From contig NZ_JADF01000008.1 of the NCBI RefSeq assembly GCF_000518245.1, forward strand, positions 276,043 through 340,042: DNA of 64,000 bases, in the 5' to 3' direction. The notes under the pieces were generated by a model. It ran no database searches. It had not been told where the DNA came from and worked only from the letters and a program-made list of their open reading frames with translations. This DNA is from Brachyspira alvinipulli ATCC 51933. Lineage in GTDB: Bacteria > Spirochaetota > Brachyspiria > Brachyspirales > Brachyspiraceae. Shown here piece after piece: positions 55,092 to 63,131 of the stretch; positions within the stretch are counted from its first letter, which is position 1, and each line of letters begins with the position of its first letter. The translations under genes were made by a program, and so were the position numbers.

Positions 55092-56492
55092 ATGCCTACA
55101 TTAAAGACAAGCATATCAGGTATAAGAGGAATAATCGGAGATGGACTAGACATAAGAGCAATTGTAGATTATACGTCTGCATTTGCCTGTCTCTTCCCAA
55201 AGAAAGCAAAAATTTTGGTAGCAAGAGACACAAGAATAACAGGGGAATCTATATTAAATGCTGTAGCTTCAACATTAATGGCATCAGGAATAAATGTAAT
55301 AGATATAGGAATAACACCTACACCAACCGCATTATATATGGTTGAAAAATTAAAAATACATGGCGGAATAATGATATCAGCCAGTCATAACCCTATAGAA
55401 TGGAATGCTTTAAAATTAATAGGAAAAGAAGGAAGATTTTTAGATGAAAAAGCTGTTAATGAACTTATGAAGCTTTATGATAAAAAATCATCAAGATTCG
55501 TTAAAGCATTGGAAACAGGAACATATCAAAAAATAGATAATGCTATAGATGAACATATAAAAAGAATAATAAGATTTATAGACGTAGAAAAAATAAAAAA
55601 AGCTAATTTCAAAGTAGCATGTGATTATGTTAATGGAACAGGTTTATTTGCTACACCTCCTCTATTAAAAGCATTAGGTGTTAAAGAGATATCAATTAAT
55701 AAAGAACATACAGGAAAATTTGCTCATGTAGCAGAGCCTTCAGCAGCAAGCATGAAAAGTTTATCTGATTTAGTGAAAAAAAATAAAGTTAATATAGGAT
55801 TTACTCAAGACCCAGACGCTGACAGACTTGCTATAGTTCTTAATGATGGTACAATTATAAGCGAAGAATATACTTTGGCTTTATGTGCTAAATATTTATG
55901 GCTTGTAGGAAAGGGAAATGCAGCTGTTAATCTCTCTACATCAAGAATGATAGATGATTTAGCTAAAGAAAAAGGCTATTCAGTTGATAGAACAAAAATA
56001 GGAGAAATAAATGTTTCTTCTCATGTTGTAAAAAATAAACTATATTTCGGAGGTGAAGGAAACGGAGGAATAATAGTTCCTGCTGTAACTCCTGGAAGAG
56101 ATTCACTTTTAGGTATAGCTTTAATATTAGAGTTAATGGCAACAACAGGAAAGACTATAACAGAACTTGTTAATGAAATACCAAAATATGAAATAGTTAA
56201 AGAAAAAATAGAAGTTGCAAAAATAGATGAAGATAATTTCTTAAAACAGGTAAAAGCAGAATATCCTAAATCAAAAATAACAACTATTGATGGTATAAAA
56301 ATAGATTTAGAAAATGGATGGCTTCATGTACGTTCATCAAATACAGAACCTATTGTACGCATTATAGCAGAAGCTAAAAGTAAGAAAGAAGCTAAAGAGT
56401 TAATTGAATCTGCTATGAATATGATAAAAGGAGAAAAACCTGCAAAAAAAGCAGCTCCTAAAAAGGAAACAAATAAAAAAACTACCAAATAA
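55092..56492 (+). CDS. glmM: Phosphoglucosamine mutase / phosphohexomutase, GlmM-like
   Basis: A 466-residue alpha-D-phosphohexomutase. The phosphoserine is Ser98 in MISASHNPIEWN, the metal loop is DPDADRLAI, the sugar loop GGEGNGGI and the phosphate-binding loop RSSNTEPIVRIIAEA. GlmM turns glucosamine-6-phosphate to the 1-phosphate for cell-wall precursors; phosphomannomutase is the alternative. A lysine-rich tail (KPAKKAAPKKETNKK) is extra to the family. ATG with AGGAG upstream. Ends at a good terminator. Confidence 0.85.
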   Translation: MPTLKTSISGIRGIIGDGLDIRAIVDYTSAFACLFPKKAKILVARDTRITGESILNAVASTLMASGINVIDIGITPTPTALYMVEKLKIHGGIMISASHNPIEWNALKLIGKEGRFLDEKAVNELMKLYDKKSSRFVKALETGTYQKIDNAIDEHIKRIIRFIDVEKIKKANFKVACDYVNGTGLFATPPLLKALGVKEISINKEHTGKFAHVAEPSAASMKSLSDLVKKNKVNIGFTQDPDADRLAIVLNDGTIISEEYTLALCAKYLWLVGKGNAAVNLSTSRMIDDLAKEKGYSVDRTKIGEINVSSHVVKNKLYFGGEGNGGIIVPAVTPGRDSLLGIALILELMATTGKTITELVNEIPKYEIVKEKIEVAKIDEDNFLKQVKAEYPKSKITTIDGIKIDLENGWLHVRSSNTEPIVRIIAEAKSKKEAKELIESAMNMIKGEKPAKKAAPKKETNKKTTK

Positions 56493-56511
56493 TATAAAAT
56501 AATAATTGATA

Positions 56512-56548
56512 AAAGCAGAAGATAATCATATCTTCTGCTTTATTTTTT
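56512..56548 (+). terminator. Intrinsic terminator after the glmM-like gene
   Basis: AAAGCAGAAGATA pairs with TATCTTCTGCTTT (13 pairs, four-base loop), then a T tract. Confidence 0.9.
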
Positions 56549-56597
56549 ATAATAATTAAACTATTAATACATAAATACTATAGTAAAAACTAACTAC

Positions 56598-56624
56598 TTC
56601 GACTTTTAAACCAAAAAAGTCGAA
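56598..56624 (+). promoter_or_regulatory. Inverted repeat upstream of the fabG promoter
   Basis: TTCGACTTTT pairs with AAAAGTCGAA (10 pairs, seven-base loop), 24 bases before the -35 box. It could be a second terminator or a DNA operator for a fatty-acid regulator; no known operator is matched. Confidence 0.4.
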
Positions 56625-56648
56625 AATTTTAAATTAATAAAAATTACT

Positions 56649-56677
56649 TGACAAATTTATTATATTTTGTTTTAATA
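56649..56677 (+). promoter_or_regulatory. Promoter of fabG
   Basis: TTGACA, 17 bases, TTTAAT, 71 bases before the fabG ATG. The -35 box is perfect. Confidence 0.6.
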
Positions 56678-56748
56678 TAGTATATATTTAACTAATAAAA
56701 AAAAGTTTTGTTATATTATATATCTTTTATATACCAAAAAGGATAGAT

Positions 56749-57498
56749 ATGGATTTGAATCTTAAAAATAAAACAGCTATAATAACAGGATCAAGCAGAG
56801 GAATAGGTAAAAAAATAGCAGAAACTTTAGCTAGAGAAGGAGTTAATGTTGTAATAACTGCTACTAATTCTGATAAAGCATCAACTGTCGCAGGAGAAAT
56901 AAAATCTGCATACAATGTAGAAACTTTAGGTTTAGAACATGATGCTAAATCAAGCGAATCTTGTAAAAATGTAATTGCTAAAACTATAGAAAAATTCGGT
57001 TCTATTGATATTCTTGTAAATAATGCCGGCATTACGAAAGACATGCTTGTTATACAAATGGATGACAATGCTTGGAATGATGTACTATCAACAAATTTGT
57101 CAGGAGCTTTTTATACTTCAAGAGAAGCAGCTAAAAATATGCTAAGAGCTAGAAAAGGAAAAATAATTAATATATCCAGTGTTATTGGTAAAATGGGTAA
57201 TGCGGGACAAGCTAATTATGCTGCTGCTAAAGCCGGACTTATAGGTATAACAAAATCTATGGCTAAAGAATTTGCACCTAGAAATATATGTGTAAATGCT
57301 ATAGCACCTGGTTTTATTCAAACTGACATGACAGATGCTTTACCTGAAGATACAGTTAAAGGAATTATGAGTATAACCCCATTAAAGAAATTAGGAACTC
57401 CTGAAGATGTTGCTAATTTAGTGTTATTTCTCGCTTCAGATATGAGTAATTATATCACTGGAGAAGTAATAGCAGTTGATGGCGGAATGTCAATGTAA
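56749..57498 (+). CDS. fabG: 3-oxoacyl-[acyl-carrier-protein] reductase
   Basis: A 249-residue short-chain dehydrogenase of the type II fatty-acid cycle that reduces 3-oxoacyl-ACP with NADPH. The cofactor motif TGSSRGIGK is at 14-22, NNAG follows, and the catalytic Ser...YxxxK is in NISSVIG and NYAAAKAG. Full length. ATG with AAAGGA upstream. First of fabG-acpP-fabF, one enzyme, the carrier and one condensing enzyme of the same cycle. Confidence 0.95.
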   Translation: MDLNLKNKTAIITGSSRGIGKKIAETLAREGVNVVITATNSDKASTVAGEIKSAYNVETLGLEHDAKSSESCKNVIAKTIEKFGSIDILVNNAGITKDMLVIQMDDNAWNDVLSTNLSGAFYTSREAAKNMLRARKGKIINISSVIGKMGNAGQANYAAAKAGLIGITKSMAKEFAPRNICVNAIAPGFIQTDMTDALPEDTVKGIMSITPLKKLGTPEDVANLVLFLASDMSNYITGEVIAVDGGMSM

Positions 57499-57574
57499 TT
57501 AATAATTATGTATGTAAGGATGCTAAAATAGCACTTTATAATAAAAAATATTATAATTTTTAAGGAGATTAAAA

Positions 57575-57814
57575 ATGGCATTAATCGATGAAATTAAAGA
57601 TGTTGTTGCTAATCAATTAAACATCTCAGACAAAAGTAAAATCACTGATACAGCTTCTTTCGTAGATGATTTAAACGCTGATTCACTTGATTTAGTAGAA
57701 TTAATAATGGAATTAGAAAAACGCTATGACATTAAAATTCCTCAAGAAGATCAAGAAAAAATTAAAAATGTAGCTGATGCAGCTAAATATATTGAAGAGC
57801 ATAAAGGTAATTAA
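57575..57814 (+). CDS. acpP: Acyl carrier protein
   Basis: A 79-residue carrier. The phosphopantetheine serine is Ser37 in NADSLDLVELIMELE. Highly acidic as usual. ATG with AAGGAG upstream, 76 bases after fabG. A terminator-like hairpin follows before fabF. Confidence 0.96.
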   Translation: MALIDEIKDVVANQLNISDKSKITDTASFVDDLNADSLDLVELIMELEKRYDIKIPQEDQEKIKNVADAAKYIEEHKGN

Positions 57815-57834
57815 TAATTATTATATTATTATAT

Positions 57835-57876
57835 TTTCCCGTAAGAAAAATATTGTTTTTACGGGAAATTTTTTAA
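57835..57876 (+). terminator. Terminator-like hairpin between acpP and fabF
   Basis: TTTCCCGTAA pairs with TTACGGGAAA, with further AAAA/TTTT pairing inside, then six T residues. Lying inside an operon, it may be partial and keep the highly needed ACP message above fabF. Confidence 0.75.
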
Positions 57877-57904
57877 TATAATTAACTTAATAGGAGTTTT
57901 TTAT

Positions 57905-59158
57905 ATGAGTGAACGCAGAGTTGTTATTACAGGACTTGGAATAGTAAGTTCTTTAGGAAATGATGTAAAAACATTCTGGGATAATCTGCTTAATGGTGTT
58001 TCTGGAGTAAAAACTTTAAGTAAATATTTTGATCCTGAAAAAGAGCAACTTATTACCAAAATCGGTGCTGAAGCTTTACCAGTTGAAGGCGATTATTATT
58101 CTGATAAAAAAATGTTAAGAAGATTAGATCCTTTCATTAATTTTGGAGTATATGCTGCTTATCATGCTTTCAAACAGGCTGGTATAGAACCTAAAACCGG
58201 CTTTGATCCTCTCAGAGCAGGATGTGTTCTTGGTAGCGGTATTGGTGGTATAACTACTCTTTTATCTAATCATAATGTTATGCTTTCTGACGGCCCTAAT
58301 AGAGTTTCACCTTTCTTTGTTCCTATGCAAATTATCAATATGACTTCTGGAGTGATTGCAATGGAATACGGCATGAATGGCCCTAATTACAGCGTAGTTA
58401 CTGCATGTGCTTCTTCTAACCACTCTATAGGTTTAGGATTCAAACATATAAAAGATAATGAAGCTGATATTATGGTTGTAGGAGGTTCTGAAGCTACTAT
58501 TAATCCTCTTACTATTGCTGGTTTCAATAATGCAAGAGCTTTATCTACTAGAAATGATGAACCTACTAAAGCATCAAGACCTTTTGATAAAGGAAGAGAT
58601 GGTTTTGTTATAGCTGAGGGAGCCGGAGTATTAATACTTGAAGAATATGAGCATGCCAAAAAAAGAAATGCTAATATACTTGCTGAAATTTGTGGTTATG
58701 GTTTCACAGCTGATGCTAACCATATTACTGCACCTTTAGAAGACGGAGCTATGGGAGCAAGAGCTATGTCTTTAGCTATAGAGAGTGCAAAAATATCACC
58801 TGACAAAATAAATTATATAAATACTCATGGTACTTCTACACCTGTAGGAGATATCGCAGAAATTAAAGCAATTAAGAAAGCTTTAGGTGAAGATCATGCT
58901 AAAAAAATAAAAATTAATTCTACTAAATCTATGACTGGACATGCTTTAGGTGCTGCCGGCGGTATAGAGGCTGTAGCTACAGTTATGAGTATGATCAATT
59001 CAAAAGTACATCCTACTATCAATGTAGAAGAACAGGATCCTGAATGTGATTTAGATGTTGTTGCTAATGTTGCTCAAGACTATAAAATTGAATATGCTAT
59101 AAGCAATTCATTAGGTTTCGGCGGACATAATGCTTCTATAGTATTTAAAAGAGTTTAA
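57905..59158 (+). CDS. fabF: 3-oxoacyl-[acyl-carrier-protein] synthase II
   Basis: A 417-residue condensing enzyme that adds two carbons to acyl-ACP. The nucleophile Cys168 is in VVTACASSNHS, and the two histidines are in THGTSTPVGD and KSMTGHALGAAGG. Full length. ATG with AGGAG upstream. Third of the fab cluster; fabD, fabH and fabZ are not in the window. It closes at a convergent terminator. Confidence 0.96.
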   Translation: MSERRVVITGLGIVSSLGNDVKTFWDNLLNGVSGVKTLSKYFDPEKEQLITKIGAEALPVEGDYYSDKKMLRRLDPFINFGVYAAYHAFKQAGIEPKTGFDPLRAGCVLGSGIGGITTLLSNHNVMLSDGPNRVSPFFVPMQIINMTSGVIAMEYGMNGPNYSVVTACASSNHSIGLGFKHIKDNEADIMVVGGSEATINPLTIAGFNNARALSTRNDEPTKASRPFDKGRDGFVIAEGAGVLILEEYEHAKKRNANILAEICGYGFTADANHITAPLEDGAMGARAMSLAIESAKISPDKINYINTHGTSTPVGDIAEIKAIKKALGEDHAKKIKINSTKSMTGHALGAAGGIEAVATVMSMINSKVHPTINVEEQDPECDLDVVANVAQDYKIEYAISNSLGFGGHNASIVFKRV

Positions 59159-59178
59159 AAAATTATAGTTATAAAAAT

Positions 59179-59213
59179 AAAAGCTGCATTTATTAAATAA
59201 ATGCAGCTTTTTT
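59179..59213 (+). terminator. Intrinsic terminator after fabF, probably two-way
   Basis: AAAAGCTGCATTTAT pairs with ATAAATGCAGCTTTT (15 pairs, tiny loop), then T residues on both strands; it lies between convergent fabF and rnhA. Confidence 0.9.
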
Positions 59214-59287
59214 AATTAAATCTAGTTTCAATTAAAAATACAGTTTTGAAATACTATTTTATTTACTTTACATAGATAAAATAAAAA

Positions 59288-59782
59288 TCATAAAACATAT
59301 TTAGTTTTTTCATTAAAAGATGCTGTACTTCCATTTTTAACATGTTCATCCATTAAAATATTAACTATCTCATCAGCACGGTTATTTTCTTTATTATTAG
59401 AATGGCCTTTTACTTTAATAAATTCTATGTTATGTTTTTTAGAAAGTTCTATTAATTTTAACCAATACTCTTTATTTTCAACAGGCTTCTTATCACTTTT
59501 TATCCAATTATTTTTCTGCCAAGAATATATCCATTTAGTCATACCATTAACTAAGTATGCACTATCGCTGTAAAGTTTAATATTATGGGAATGTTTTAAT
59601 CTTTCAAGTGCTTTAATGGCAGCATTCATTTCCATCCTATTATTAGTGGTGCTGTCTTCACTTTCACCAATTTCCAAACGAAGATTATGCTTTTCGCTTA
59701 TAAGTATAGCAGCCCAAGCTCCAAGACCAGGATTACCTCTGCAACCGCCGTCTGTATATATTAGAATATTATCCTTTGTCAT
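59288..59782 (-). CDS. rnhA: Ribonuclease HI
   Basis: A 164-residue nuclease that cuts RNA in RNA-DNA hybrids. Catalytic acids are in IYTDGGCRGNPG, NRMEMNAAIKAL and LYSDSAYLVNGM, with the histidine loop KVKGHSNNKENNRADEI. ATG 59782 is preferred to a TTG six bases upstream. It follows nrnA by only six bases and is the last gene of the cheW-rbfA-nrnA-rnhA run. Confidence 0.94.
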   Translation of the reverse strand: MTKDNILIYTDGGCRGNPGLGAWAAILISEKHNLRLEIGESEDSTTNNRMEMNAAIKALERLKHSHNIKLYSDSAYLVNGMTKWIYSWQKNNWIKSDKKPVENKEYWLKLIELSKKHNIEFIKVKGHSNNKENNRADEIVNILMDEHVKNGSTASFNEKTKYVL

Positions 59783-59788
59783 AATCAA

Positions 59789-60811
59789 TTATGAAGCTAA
59801 TAAAGCAATTAATTTAGTATTTATTTCTTTTATCAAATTTTCTCTAGTGTAATCTTTTTTGAATACTGTAAAGCCTGACGCTTTAGGATGACCTCCGCCT
59901 CCAAAACTCTCAGCAATTTCTCTAATATCTTTATGACTTCTGCTCCTCATACTAACTCTAAAACTATCTTCATTTTCATGTATAATAAAACCAATAAGAA
60001 CATCGTCCATCTGTATAAGAGTATCTGAAGCACTTACCCCAAGTTCTTTCATATTAATTCCGCAAATGGTATCTTCCAAACATATATAGCCTATTTTATT
60101 ATCATAGTCTATTACCATTCTTTTATACATTTCCATTAAAGCAGCTACATCATCTTTAGTATATCTTTTTCTTACAACATTACCAATATTTTCCTGAATT
60201 ATTCCTACACTCATTAATTTAGAACCATAAAGAAGAGTTCTATCAGTTGTATTACTGAATATAAAACTTCCTGTATCTGTACAAATTCCAGTATAAAGCA
60301 ATGTTGCTATTGTAGAATCAAATTTTTCCAAATAATCTTTAAATATATCAACTATTATCTCGCATGTAGCTCCGGCTTTTATATCATCATAAAACATAGT
60401 AACACCTTTAATATTTCTTACCTTATGATGATCTATAAATATTACTTCATTATATTCATTTGTAATGCCAGCAACCCACCCTATTCTCTCTATATCTCCG
60501 GAATCTACTATAATTAAAACATCTTTCTTAGGCAAAGTATTTTCATTTACTTCAAAAATAACTTTATCAATATGCAAAATATTGTGTAAATCTCTTTGAA
60601 TTTTATCTGTATTAATAACTACAGCATCTTTATTGAAAATATTTTTAATAAGTAATGATAAAGCTAAACCAGAACATATACAATCACAATCAGGATTTCT
60701 ATGGCCAATAATTGCTATATTATCAGCTTTTGATATTCTCTCTAATATTTGATGTTTTTCAACTTTTGGAAATACACTGCTTTCCTGCTTTTCATTTTCT
60801 ATAACAGACAT
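59789..60811 (-). CDS. nrnA: DHH/DHHA1 phosphoesterase (NrnA-like)
   Basis: A 340-residue DHH phosphoesterase that degrades short RNA (nanoRNA) and removes the 3'-phosphate of PAP. Metal ligands are in GHRNPDCDCICSG, IVDSGD and IFIDHHKV, and the C-terminal DHHA1 motif GGGGHPKASGF binds substrate. It lies 23 bases after rbfA; rbfA-nrnA neighbourhood is common in bacteria. Full length. Confidence 0.93.
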   Translation of the reverse strand: MSVIENEKQESSVFPKVEKHQILERISKADNIAIIGHRNPDCDCICSGLALSLLIKNIFNKDAVVINTDKIQRDLHNILHIDKVIFEVNENTLPKKDVLIIVDSGDIERIGWVAGITNEYNEVIFIDHHKVRNIKGVTMFYDDIKAGATCEIIVDIFKDYLEKFDSTIATLLYTGICTDTGSFIFSNTTDRTLLYGSKLMSVGIIQENIGNVVRKRYTKDDVAALMEMYKRMVIDYDNKIGYICLEDTICGINMKELGVSASDTLIQMDDVLIGFIIHENEDSFRVSMRSRSHKDIREIAESFGGGGHPKASGFTVFKKDYTRENLIKEINTKLIALLAS

Positions 60812-60834
60812 ATATAATCAATCCTTTAAATGCT

Positions 60835-61194
60835 TCAATTATCTAAATCAGGAATATCCAAATTTTTTATATCAGTTAATACTTTGTTAGTTTCTATTAG
60901 ATTTTTATCATAATGAAATGTTAAATTAGGTACATATCTAATAGTTAGCTGCTTTTTAAGATAAGAAAATATAACACCCTTAGCACTATTAAGACCATTA
61001 AGAACTTCATTTTGTTTATCTTCATGCAGGCATACAAAATACACCTTAGCATTCTTTAAATCTTTAGAAGTATCTACTTTTGTAATAGTTACAAGATTAT
61101 TTTTAATTCTAGGATCTTCTATCTCTCTCATAATAATCATAGAGAGAGTTTGTTTAATATTTTCATTTACTCTAAGTATTCTATGTGAAGACAT
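60835..61194 (-). CDS. rbfA: Ribosome-binding factor A
   Basis: A 119-residue KH-fold protein that helps mature the 30S subunit. Typical features are the N-terminal HRILRVNENIKQTLSMII, EIEDPRI and VTITKVDTSKDLKNAKVY. Full length. It starts six bases after the cheW stop, so an unusual chemotaxis-translation pairing in one unit. Confidence 0.94.
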   Translation of the reverse strand: MSSHRILRVNENIKQTLSMIIMREIEDPRIKNNLVTITKVDTSKDLKNAKVYFVCLHEDKQNEVLNGLNSAKGVIFSYLKKQLTIRYVPNLTFHYDKNLIETNKVLTDIKNLDIPDLDN

Positions 61195-61200
61195 AAATAA

Positions 61201-61680
61201 TTATTTCACTATAGCATTATTAATAGTATTAGTTAAATCATCAAGCTCATCTTTAATGAATACTTTATCTATATCAACTAAAATTATCATTTGCTCATTT
61301 GCTTTAACTAAACCCATTATATATCTGCTGTCTATACCAACATGCATATCTATATCTTCCTGAATATTTTCACTATTAATAGTGAGTACATCAGATACAG
61401 AGTCAACAACTAAACCATATTTTTTATCCCCTATTGCTACAACAACTATTACACAATTTTCAGGATTCATAGGTTCATCAAAATGGAATCTTGCTCTTAA
61501 ATCTATAACAAGAATTATAGTACCTCTCAAATTAATAATACCTTTTAAATAATCAGGACAATTTGGAATTGGAGAAGGCTGCATAAAGTTAAGTATTTCC
61601 TGAACCTTTAAGATATCTATTCCATATAATTCATTATTTATCTTAAAAACAAGTATTTGATTTGATATAGCACTATTCAT
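61201..61680 (-). CDS. cheW: Chemotaxis coupling protein CheW
   Basis: A 159-residue CheW domain protein that links chemoreceptors to the CheA kinase. Motifs are ILVFKINNELYGIDILKVQEIL, PNCPDYLKGIINLRGTIILVIDL and VDSVSDVLTI. It would couple the receptor at 17935-19764 among others. ATG with AAGGAG upstream. Own promoter. Confidence 0.95.
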   Translation of the reverse strand: MNSAISNQILVFKINNELYGIDILKVQEILNFMQPSPIPNCPDYLKGIINLRGTIILVIDLRARFHFDEPMNPENCVIVVVAIGDKKYGLVVDSVSDVLTINSENIQEDIDMHVGIDSRYIMGLVKANEQMIILVDIDKVFIKDELDDLTNTINNAIVK

Positions 61681-61706
61681 GTTAACTCCTTAAATTATAC
61701 GAATAA

Positions 61707-61734
61707 ATTATAATATATAATAGCTATAAGTCAA
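61707..61734 (-). promoter_or_regulatory. Promoter of cheW-rbfA-nrnA-rnhA
   Basis: TTGACT, 16 bases, TATAAT on the minus strand, 26 bases before the cheW ATG. Confidence 0.6.
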
Positions 61735-61934
61735 GCAATTTATTTCTTACTTATTATATAATATTATTAAGAAAAATACAATAATAAAATTAAATATTAT
61801 TATTTATATAAAAAATATAAACTTCAAAATAATAAAAAATTCATATATTAAATATAATAATGTACTTATATATAATTCAAACAATTTATACATATTGATA
61901 TACAAACATATTCTATTAATACAAAAATATAACA
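61735..61934. other. AT-rich divergent spacer, nothing recognised
   Basis: The 319-base gap between cheW and the M42 gene holds two opposed promoters. The bases between them show no coding frame, repeat or stable hairpin that I can support. Confidence 0.6.
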
Positions 61935-61962
61935 TTGATATTTTATACAAATAATTTATTAT
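61935..61962 (+). promoter_or_regulatory. Promoter of the M42 aminopeptidase gene
   Basis: TTGATA, 16 bases, TATTAT, 37 bases before the ATG at 62000. Confidence 0.4.
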
Positions 61963-61999
61963 ATTTAAGTTATTTATTTTTTTCATTGAAGGATTGTTT

Positions 62000-63067
62000 A
62001 TGAACGACATTTTAAAATTAATGGAAGAATTAACAAATTCATTCGGACCTTCTGGTTTTGAAGATGATGTTATAGAAGTTATAAGAAAGAATACTTCATT
62101 TATTGATAATGAAAGAGATTCTATAAATAATTTATATTTAGGATTGCAAAATATAGATAAAAGCAAACCTATAGTAGCATTGGACTGTCATATAGATGAA
62201 TTAGGTTTTATGATAGAGCATATAAATCCAAACGGTACATTATCTTTTATACCTTTAGGAGGATGGCATATACCAAATATAGTATCTAATTCTGTAGTTA
62301 TAAAGTCTTCAAGCGGTGAATATGTAAAAGGAGTCATAGGCTCAAAACCTCCTCATTTTATGACTGATGAAGACAGAAGACGCATGCCTGTTATACAAGA
62401 CTTGTATATAGATGTAGGAACAAGAAGCAGAGAAGAAACAGAAAAAATATTCGGTATAAATGTAGGAGATCCTGCTGTACCTGATGTTGAATTCAGATAT
62501 GATGACAGAACAAAAAGTATATGTGCTAAAGCAATAGATAACAGAGTCGGAGCTTTGTGCGTAATTGAAACTTTAAAAGCTTTTAAAGATGAAAAGCTGG
62601 ATGTTAATTTAGTTGGAATAATGTCATCTCAAGAAGAGGTAGGTGCAAGAGGTGCTGCCGTTGCTGCTAATAAAGTAAAACCTGATTTGGTTATAGTATT
62701 TGAAGGTCCTCCTGCAGATGATACATTCTACTACGGAGACAGAGCTCATGGGGCAATAGGAAAAGGTTCTCAGCTTAGAGTAATTGACGGAGGCATGATT
62801 ACAAACCCTAGATTAAATAAACACACAATAGAAATAGCTAAAAAAAATAATCTTGCTCATCAAGTTATAGTACGTGAAAAAGGTTCTACAAATGGTGCTG
62901 TTTATCATAAAACTAACCTTGGAAGTCCTAGCGTTGTTTTAGGAATTGCAACTAGATATGCCCATAGTCATTATTGTTATGCTTCTTATGATGATATAAT
63001 TTCTTCTATAAACATAGCAAAAGAATTAATAAAAACTTTGAATAAAGAAAAAATCAAAGAATTCTAA
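62000..63067 (+). CDS. M42-family aminopeptidase
   Basis: A 355-residue metallo-aminopeptidase. Metal ligands are in VALDCHIDELGF (His), CAKAIDNRVGALCVIETL (Asp), SSQEEVGARGAAVA (Glu) and near the C terminus SHYCYASYDD. The family forms dodecameric shells that trim peptides; some are annotated as glucanase M, which is not their activity. Start ATG 62000, AAGGA seven bases upstream, rather than the TTG at 61994. Peptide use fits a fermenter of amino acids and complements the broken pepT. Confidence 0.92.
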   Translation: MNDILKLMEELTNSFGPSGFEDDVIEVIRKNTSFIDNERDSINNLYLGLQNIDKSKPIVALDCHIDELGFMIEHINPNGTLSFIPLGGWHIPNIVSNSVVIKSSSGEYVKGVIGSKPPHFMTDEDRRRMPVIQDLYIDVGTRSREETEKIFGINVGDPAVPDVEFRYDDRTKSICAKAIDNRVGALCVIETLKAFKDEKLDVNLVGIMSSQEEVGARGAAVAANKVKPDLVIVFEGPPADDTFYYGDRAHGAIGKGSQLRVIDGGMITNPRLNKHTIEIAKKNNLAHQVIVREKGSTNGAVYHKTNLGSPSVVLGIATRYAHSHYCYASYDDIISSINIAKELIKTLNKEKIKEF

Positions 63068-63082
63068 TTTTTTACAGTTAAT

Positions 63083-63116
63083 AAAAAATGGTATTATATA
63101 CTAATACCATTTTTTA
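63083..63116 (+). terminator. Intrinsic terminator after the M42 gene, probably two-way
   Basis: AAAAATGGTATTA pairs with TAATACCATTTTT, five-base loop, with T residues on both strands, between convergent genes. Confidence 0.88.
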
Positions 63117-63131
63117 TTTTATAATAATCTA

